Origin: Sergeia podlipaevii
Lineage: Eukaryota; Euglenozoa; Kinetoplastea; Trypanosomatida; Trypanosomatidae
DNA: 26,194 nucleotides
Reading direction: 5' to 3'
Assembly (NCBI GenBank): GCA_030849805.1
Contig: JASANZ010001944.1
Location: 1 to 26,194, forward strand
Below, piece by piece: positions 15,422 through 24,400 of this stretch. A model generated the notes under the pieces. That model saw only the letters and a program-made list of their open reading frames with translations, had not been told where the DNA came from and did not search any database. The translations under genes were made by a program, and so were the position numbers. Position 1 is the first letter of the stretch, and every line of letters begins with the position of its first letter.

Positions 15422-18400
15422 ATGATAATGGATCGCACGCGCCTTGCTATCAAGTACGGAGCACTCATTTATCTACAATGTATTGACGGCTCGCTTTCCA
15501 CTTCTGGCCTTGAAGGCGAGCGCTTGTTTCTCCGTAAGCCACACGTGAATGCGTCTGGGGATGAGGAACTGCCCTTCTTTTCTGTAACGAGTGGTGTGTT
15601 TCGTATTGTTCCTACACGGGCCTCCCAAGCCTCTCGAGACTATGCTAGCACAAGTAAGAAGCATACTGCAGAATCTTCGGCCGGGCTGACAGCGGAGCCG
15701 GTGGATGTTTTCAATGCTGAGGAGGTCACCTATGGGCAGAGCTTCTCACTTATCCATGAAGCGAGTCAGCTGTACGTGTCCGTGGCGCACTCGCAGCCCT
15801 CCGAGAACGATCCTGACTGTGTCAGTGTCGTGCTTGTTAGTGAGGAGTCGGCGATGTCGACCTCATGCGAGTTGATTTTTGTACCTCGGTACAAGATCCG
15901 CTCCGACGGTGATGCCGTGTGCCGTGATGACGAAGCGCTTCTGCGAACTGCGAGCAAGACAGTTTTTTTTCACGTTTCGGGGCCCCGTGAAAATCTGGAT
16001 GAAGATATCGATAGCAGTACATTTACCTCTCCTGCCGCGTGTCGTGCGCCGCGTCAGTCAATTTTCACTCGTACCTCTTTTGCACGTCGCGAGAGTGTCA
16101 TTCCCGGCACCATCAACGGCCTGACTGGCCTTGACATGGCAGAGGGGGACAGCGCTAGGGAAAGCGGGATTCTTGATGAGGAAGCCCCGCCGATTGCACC
16201 ACGCTGTCGTAGTAACGGCCTCAATGCGGCTGTTGTTTTACGCGTTGAAGCCTCAACGGATACACAGCTCAAATCTTCAAATCCAGCACTTGACCCGAGC
16301 CAAATGCGGGAGTACATCAATGAGGTGAATGGCTGCGAAGAAGGTGGAGCACCTTTCTGTGTACGTCGCTATGATGTAGGCATCGAGAGGGCTACCTTGC
16401 AGCGCAGTCAGCTCCACATGCCTCGCCAGTGGGTGCAATGTGGTACACCGATCGCCATTTTTCATCGTGAGAGGGAGTCGTTTCTTTCTACAAGTGTGTC
16501 AGTGCCACGGCCTTTTAGGGACTCAAGCGCTATCCACAATGATAATCCTGGGGATGGCAAGCAGCGCCACCGTAGGCGACGCACGCGTGTTTCCGATCCG
16601 CAGAGCTCCGACAGGGGTTCCTCTGGAATGACCAAAGGCCACAGTGGTGGCGGTGGTGGTGTTGGCGCCACTGAGGGCGATAACAACGACAACGAGTCGT
16701 TTTGTCGGACAGTGTACGTGGGGAAGGGTCCTACTTCAGCGAGCGTGATGCGCTCCTTCCCAGCCACGGATGGTGAGATGTTCTGCGTGAGTCCTACCAT
16801 GGGGCCCAGCACCGTGATGCCTGGTGAATCCGCGTTTGACAACGTTTCTCTCATGTCATCCAAAGAGCAGCAGCTTACCGCGTATGCAACGAACATCCAC
16901 GGATTGATCGACGCCGGAAATGGTGTGGAGCTTCCGTTTCCAGTCTTTGCGCCTTATAATAGTGACAGCACGCCAGGTACTGACGACGGCCTTCTTTCTC
17001 ATACGGGTTGCCCTGTCACGTCTCAATGGGTGATCGAGGTAGAGAATCCTGTCATTGGCGGTCCAGTACGCTTTGGCAACGTACAGTATCGCATTCGACA
17101 CGTGATCTCTGACAAGTACCTCGCGGTGTGTGGTAGTGCAATTGATGATCTCTTCAGCGAGTACGATGATGTCTCCGATGGGGTTTCCAGTAGCTGTCTT
17201 GTCAGTCCGGATGCGCGTGGTATTGCAGGAGTGGACATTGCTTCCCCGCCAACTTCTCAGCAAGCCGAGAGCAACGTGGTCCGCGAGACTGCCCTTTGCT
17301 TGATTTCCAAGCCTAACAACGATCGTGACTTGCAGAGGACGCTGTTCAGCATCGAGTCCCTCTTCCCCACCCAGTGTCACTACCTCATAGAGCAAGACTG
17401 CTTGCTGCTGAAGAACACGATAACCGGCATGTATGTGAGCACATACAACACTGTGCCTGGCCCGAACATCCGCCTCTCGCTCCAGTGGAAGCCCTCCATG
17501 GCCGACACTATTTCTGTTTTATTTCTCACCTCATCCGCACAGAACAGTTGCCAGTTTATTCATGATCAGTGTGTGTGGCTGTCACGGTACCGCGACGGTA
17601 TGCAGGAAGTATCACGGAAGGCTGCTGTGATTCGAGAGCAGCTGCAGGCACGGTCGCTTCGGGGGGATTTCACCGCCATCGATGAACTTGCGCACCGGGC
17701 ACAGGAACGAGTGAAGAATGCTGAGATTGTGGCCGCTCGCATGGAGTCTCCTGACATTGATGAAGCGTTGCTACGCATGAAGTACGACTACCATCAGGCG
17801 CCACACACCGCTCGCGCGGTGCCTTCGCTCCCCGATAGCTATCACCACTTGAAGCACCTGATTGAACTATGCCAACGTTCTCTTGTCCATCTCATTCGTT
17901 TCTGCGGAATATCGAGTGAGACGGACATTCTACGCCGCGATGGACTCCCCGTACACGATCATCAGCGCCAGCTCTTCGATGCACAGATATACCGCTTGAT
18001 ATTCGACGTTATTTTGTCTCCTTTCAAGCTGCTGGGCGGCACACCACGTGAGGCGATGTCCCTCTCCATGCACAAGGCGCTACGCCACTCTTCTGGCAAA
18101 GTGGATCACAGTCTCTGGGATATTGGGACGTGCGGCTTGAACTTAGAAGCCACTATGCTCACCGTGGGGTTGCTTTCGTGCGATGAGGTGATGCTACCAA
18201 TGCATGAGGAGATTCATCTAGTGAACCGCTTGGCGTTCCGTCTGCTGCGCCAGATGACACGGCGAGACTCGGCTTTCGCGGATGGCTGGTGCGAGTACAT
18301 TCCTGTCTTTCTGGAGATGGACGGCCGACGCCTGCACGTGGTGGACACAATGCAGGAGATGTTCACCGACAATCCGGACTTGCCACTGGATGCAGTGCGA

Positions 18401-21400
18401 CAGGTGTCCAATCATTTTATTGCTGCTGCCAAGAACGTGCGCAGAGCCGCATACATCGACTTCTTGGGTGCCTCGTGTGCCTTCAAGTCTCGCGGCTTCC
18501 CTGACCGTCAGGAGTTTGTCTGCCGCAAGCTTTTAATGGAGAACCCGCACCTGCTTGCTCACTTTGTCGTGAAGGAGAACAAGCTGTTTATTGACCTCGG
18601 CGACGGCACGCCTCTCATGGAGCATGTTCATTTTTTTACTCAGTACACTGTTACAAAGCAGGTCGCGTTTGTGGCGAATCAAATCGCGCTCATGGCTCGT
18701 CTGTGCTATGATGGATGTCCGCGTATCTGCCAGGAGGAGGTGAGTAAGATTCTTAGCGCGGAGGGTGTGATCATTGCTCTCAAGACGCTGGTGTGGACCG
18801 GGACGGAGCGGGTCGGTGTACCAAGTAAACACGATGGCCTGCGTGCTAACTTCTTGCGACTTGGGCAGCAAGTGTATGTCACCACGCGCATTAGTGATCC
18901 CGCTGTTCAACTGCGTGTACGCACCGTTCTCTTTGGCTCCAGTTCCCTGCGCACTCGTGGCGCAGCTCACGAAGGACCTTTTTCTTCCTCTACCTCTCTT
19001 GTGTATAACGGCTTACCAGATGATGAGATGATACGCACGCTGAAAGTCGTGACGTTGAACTTGCTGCGAGCAAACCCATACTTTATTCAGAAGGATACAT
19101 CTCGTACGCGGCTTATGCGGGCTGTCATCGGTGTCTGGCTGCGGCTGATCCGCTACCGGCAATACACCAGGGAGGAACTCGAAGCGGTGATCCCACTCCT
19201 TCTTCGCCTCCTGGACGGTAGAAAGGACGTTGTGGCCCCTAAACTGCCAGGTGCGGTGTGGATGGGTGAGGATGCCTTCAGCGGCAGCAATGAAGCTAGA
19301 GCCGCCATCTCACGACTGGAGGTGCGCATCGAAACGGTGCTACTCACTCGTGTGCGCGAGATGATCTGCATTGCGCTACAGTGTGCGCTTGAAAATAGCG
19401 TGGCGGGTGGCGCGGATGAGGTAATTGTCTATTTATATCATGCCTACACGGGCAAGAGCACAACGCTAGATAAACCGTGGATTTCACGAGCCCGCGCATG
19501 TCAGGGAAAGCGCACGCTCAAGCTGCTGCAGGATGGCACCGCACTACTGAAGAAGGTAGTCTTGAGGCAGGAGGAGGCTCGGTGCTTTGGTGCGATTGGC
19601 AGCAGCGGCGGCGGCGGCGCTCGCCGTGTGGATGGCTACGAGGAGATTCCAGATGAACTGGAGTGCTATGGAGAGGCAGGAGGAGGCAGAGGAGCAGGCG
19701 CAGTTGTGACTGAGGAGATTGTGTGTAGATCCGGTGATATACAGGCTGGCGCTGTCAGCGGAGGTCACGAGGATAGCCAAGACAGCGATTCGGACTCGGC
19801 CTGCTCCTCCTCTGTGCATCACAGCCGCACGTTGAGTAGTCTCTATAGCAGCTCCGCAGCAGGTGCGCGTGCCGCTGCCGCCATTGGCGCTTTCTTGCCT
19901 GACTATGACAGTGAAGGGAAAGGAAAAGTCCCAAAGATTGTGGAGGTGGTATCCTCAGCGGACATTCATGCCTATTTGGACTTCCTTACCGACAATATCT
20001 GCAGCATTTTCCGCCCTGTTCGTCTTATCCCGACTCTGTTGGACGCCACTCGCTACAGCAGCAAGCCTCTCACTCTGCAAGCTATGCAGCTCCTAGTGCA
20101 GCTCTCTGTCGTGAAACGCAGTATGGCTCAGATGGTGCTGCAGGTCAACATGTTGCCGTCTGCGGAGATTGTGCGCAGCTTTGACAAGATTCACGATGTT
20201 GCGGTGCAGCTGATCAAGAGCTACGAGGCATACCCAGAGCATTGTCCTGCGTGGAGCATGGCTACATCTACGGTGTTGACGACGTTGTTTGGTTCTTTTG
20301 AGGATCCCGATCGCGCTCTAACGCCGGAGGAGAGCCTAAAGCACATCTACTCTACTTTTTCTGTTGGTGAAAGCCCCGTGGACGCGCCATTTGCTGTGGC
20401 CGAATCCCCGAGCGCGTCTGCGCTCTTGCTCACGCCAGAAACTCCGCCAACACTACAAATTTCGGTTAACTCATCACGAGAGAATGAGGAAGGTTCAGCG
20501 TCGCTGCCGCAGACCCCTCTCACGCTTAAAACACGCGCCGTGCAGCTTTGGGCAAAGACGGCTGGCGCCACTCGTCTCATGATGTTCACCAACGCCATTC
20601 GCAAGCGTCGTCGTGGTTTAGGCTTGAGTGAGTTCTCTAAGGTACCGCTGCACCTGATCGTGCGCTCAGAGGTGATGGCGCACTGGCGCATTCACGAGAC
20701 TCTCCTACGCATGCTTCCCAAGGTGCCCCCGAGCGATGAGACGTTTCTGCGTCTCATGAAGTTTTTTCACTACTTCACGCTCTCCGAGAGCAACGCGAAA
20801 TTGCTGCGTGCACACATCAACGTCTTCATGTCTTGTCTTCGTGTCAATCAAGCAGCTTCTGCACTTTGCCTTCATACTATTGTCGCTATTCTGGGCACTA
20901 TGCGCGACATTGATGAGTTTCTTACCCCAGAGCTCCTTGATTCCTTTGCGACCCGCATCGACTTCGAGGTGAGCTCGAAGGTGCCAGATCAGGAGTTTGT
21001 CGAGCTGCTCAGTGATAAGGTCTTCTCCAAGAAGAGCGTTGACGTGGTTGTACGCCGGCGCATGATGCTGACTTTGCGCGAGCACAAAACTCTACGCTAT
21101 CTGGCCAATCCACATGCGAACCCCACATCGGTAAAAATACGCTTCAAGTCTGCTCTTGTGAACCTCGTGTGCAACATCTGTGGTGCTGACACGAGTGTGC
21201 TGACGCTTGCGCAAGGTATTCTGCCCGCTAGTAATACGTGCCGCATCTGCCTCAAGTACGCCTCTGAGGACATCTTTGCGGACCGTGCGTGCTCTTCGCA
21301 GGATGTTTCCAACTTGGAGAACCGCGAAATCCTTGGTGGGTTCAAGCTTGTGTCTCCGTACGCGAGAGCCCTCGTGGCGCTTTACTTTACCGCTGCAGAA

Positions 21401-24400
21401 GGGAACAAGGATGAGCTGCGAAGAAGACACATGCAATGGTCAGGCGATGCACAGTGGTGGACCCTTGTACGACGTTTCTCGGAGATTCAGCGTGGTGCCT
21501 GTGACCTCATGAAGAGGGACGGATCGCACGTGCACAATAGCGGGGTAAATGTGGTTTTGCTCTATCGTATGTTCTTTCTCATCACGATCCCAATTTCCGT
21601 TGCGGCGTACTTTATGAACTGCTTCAGCGCCGAGGGATTCCACAAGAATCGCGACGTGATTGGCGACGCTCTACAGGAGCTGTGCTACAGCTGCGCTGAC
21701 TTTGGTAACTGCCTTATGCGCTTTAGGGGATCGCTGAACCTTTCAGTCGAGGAGGTGGTCAACTACCGCCGGATGATTGGCATTATCCGCTTTCGTGCCA
21801 ACCACCTAGACGTGGAGGCGATGACTGTGCCTGCGCGTGCTTGTGAACAGTGCAAGAACACTCTGCAGTCGTGGCTCACAGAACAGCAGGCCACGCTTCA
21901 GGCGGCGTTGCTTCATGAGGAGGTAGTGAATGAGAAGCTCTGCACACGTGACGCCAACGAGGATGACATTGGTGTCTTCGATGTTTTGTTCAAGGAAGCC
22001 TCCGTGTCGAAGGAGTTGCAGGAAGAGTCGGGCAAGAGTCTGCTCATGAATAGCGCCGGCGCTGGAGAGCATGGGGTGGCACTCGTACGGGCTTCACTAC
22101 GTGCGATGCTTCTGGGCAACACGGTGATCCCTACTGTTGCGCAGAGGCCCTCCGCGGTGGCGCTCATCGCCAACTCGCTTCTCATCCGCTGTGCACAGGA
22201 CGACACAATGCGTGAGTGTGTGGCGCGTGTGACGGCCGCGCTAAACGCGCGTCTCTTTGGTCCCCGGACGACTGTCGGCTTGCTTAATCTCTTCTACAAC
22301 GCGCTCGACACTGTACTTCATCACCGCAAGTACATTCATGCAAGCGTCGGAGAGATATACGCGCAGGCGGAAGACGGTATCAGCAACGGAATGTTTGCTA
22401 GGAGTGGCGAGGCCATGGAACAGTCGTCTTCCGCTGACGTGGAGCGCGATGGCGGTGGTGGTGCCGCTATTTACGATGAAATGGAAGGACTCGTGATTGG
22501 AGTAGGCGCAGGCGGCAGCGAGAATCCTGGCGGCGGCAGTGCTCATAGCCCTCAATTTTATCATCACGGAGGCAGCAGTGGCGGTACATCACTGTACGCA
22601 GGCAGCACCCTCGAGTACTCACTCCAGGTGGCGCTGAACGATGTGGGCATGATGAGTGTGTGCGTGGCGCTCTGTGGCATTGAGGATGATGTGATCTCGT
22701 ACAGTGCAGTGCGCTTGGGAGTGGCACTGCTTGAGGGGGGCAACAAGCGAGTGCAGAAGGCTCTCTATCAGTACTTCTTGGCACGAGAAGAGGGCTTCTT
22801 CAACAATATGCGTGACATTATTGGTAGTACGCTGACGTGGGTGAAGCACATCAACTCTGAACACCAGTACTATATGCTCAAGCGCGGTATGCGGGGAACA
22901 GATAAGCATCTGACATCGGTTTCCATGAATGTGCAACTTGTGGATGCAATGACTCCTCGGCGAAGGGATTCCCAAGCCGCTTCCAAGCAGGACAACAATC
23001 GTCACATCAAGCTCTCTGGGTGGGCACGCGTGCGGGGGTCGCGACGGCTGAAGCTCATGACGACCGTCTTCCGCCTATTGCAGCTTTTTTGTGAGGGTCA
23101 CTATGCAGGGCTGCAGAACTATATTCGCGTGCAGCACGACAACTTGCATAATACGAATATCGTGCATGAGGTAATGACGTTTTTGCACGAGATTTGCACA
23201 TTTATCACCCCAGCCAACTTACGAGTTATTTCTCAAGGATTTATTCTTCTCACTGAAGTCTGCCAAGGCCCGTGCCGTCTGAACCAAGAGGCGCTCATTA
23301 GCTATGATGTCTGCGGCATGTGCCACTACGTTCTTGACAACTTAGGCGCTCGCACGCACGTGCAGGAGGCAGAGCGGGATGTGCTGAATGAGCTCACACC
23401 TGAGGACCTCAGCAAAGTTCGCTTGGCAATCAGCACCACGGTTCTTTCACTCACTGAGGGCTGCAGGGACACCGATGTGTTCCAGCGCATCTTTCGGCAA
23501 ATGCCGTTGAGTGTGGTGGCTAAGGAGGTGGCCATGGCGAAACCAACGGCGATGGAGAGCATTCTGAGCGATGGAGTTCGTGCAGTGACGACCACGCGCA
23601 GTGACGATAAATGCGTGGATGCACTCTTCAACTGGTTGATCTTTCTGAGCTCCATTCGTTCCTTTGCAGGGGAGGCGGAGCTGCGCCACATCGACCACAT
23701 CTTCTCGCATTGCAGTGAGCTCACACCGTACCTGGGCAGTATCGAGGTGAGCCGCGAGGAGGGACTGGAGCGTGTTTTTTTTCGTATTCCGCATCTCTGC
23801 ACAGGGCTACCGCTGGAGCGAAAGGAGAAGCTGCTCTGGGATGTGGATCGCACAAGCCGTGCGACAAAGCTCGCCGATTTTATGCACAAGTCCGATGAAC
23901 TTATCTTTGCCATGGAGCAGAACTACGCGTTTAGCCAGCGCATTATTCGCAGAACACGATTTCATATCGAGTACAATCCAAACGCAAATATCCTCAAACG
24001 TGCGTTGCAGCGATGCGCGTTGATGTACAACACTTATGTGGCACCATATCTCTTCTGCAATGACATCAACTACTACGAGAACATCTCCATCTTGATTGCG
24101 GTGACGAGCAATATTGCGTTGGTCCTCGTAGAGGGCAGCGAGTTCCGCACGCACATTATGAATCACAAGGAGGTCTTTGTGGCCACGCTCTGTGCTCTAC
24201 AGATCGTTCTGTGCGCGGTTCTCTTTTATGCCGAATCCGTCTTTGCCTTTCCGGTTCACCTCTACATTCTCTACAAGAACAAGCAGCGTTATGTGGCGGG
24301 GTCATCCAAGTTTAACATCAGCATGAAGGAGGTGTACAATAATCTTACCCTGCACGAGGCACTGGGCAGTTTCTTTGGCTGGTTCTCAGTATATCTGCGC

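Noticed and set aside
23326..23913. 195-codon antisense frame within the IP3 receptor gene
   Set aside because: It lies inside a well-supported conserved coding region and shows no domain or upstream signal; a shadow frame.
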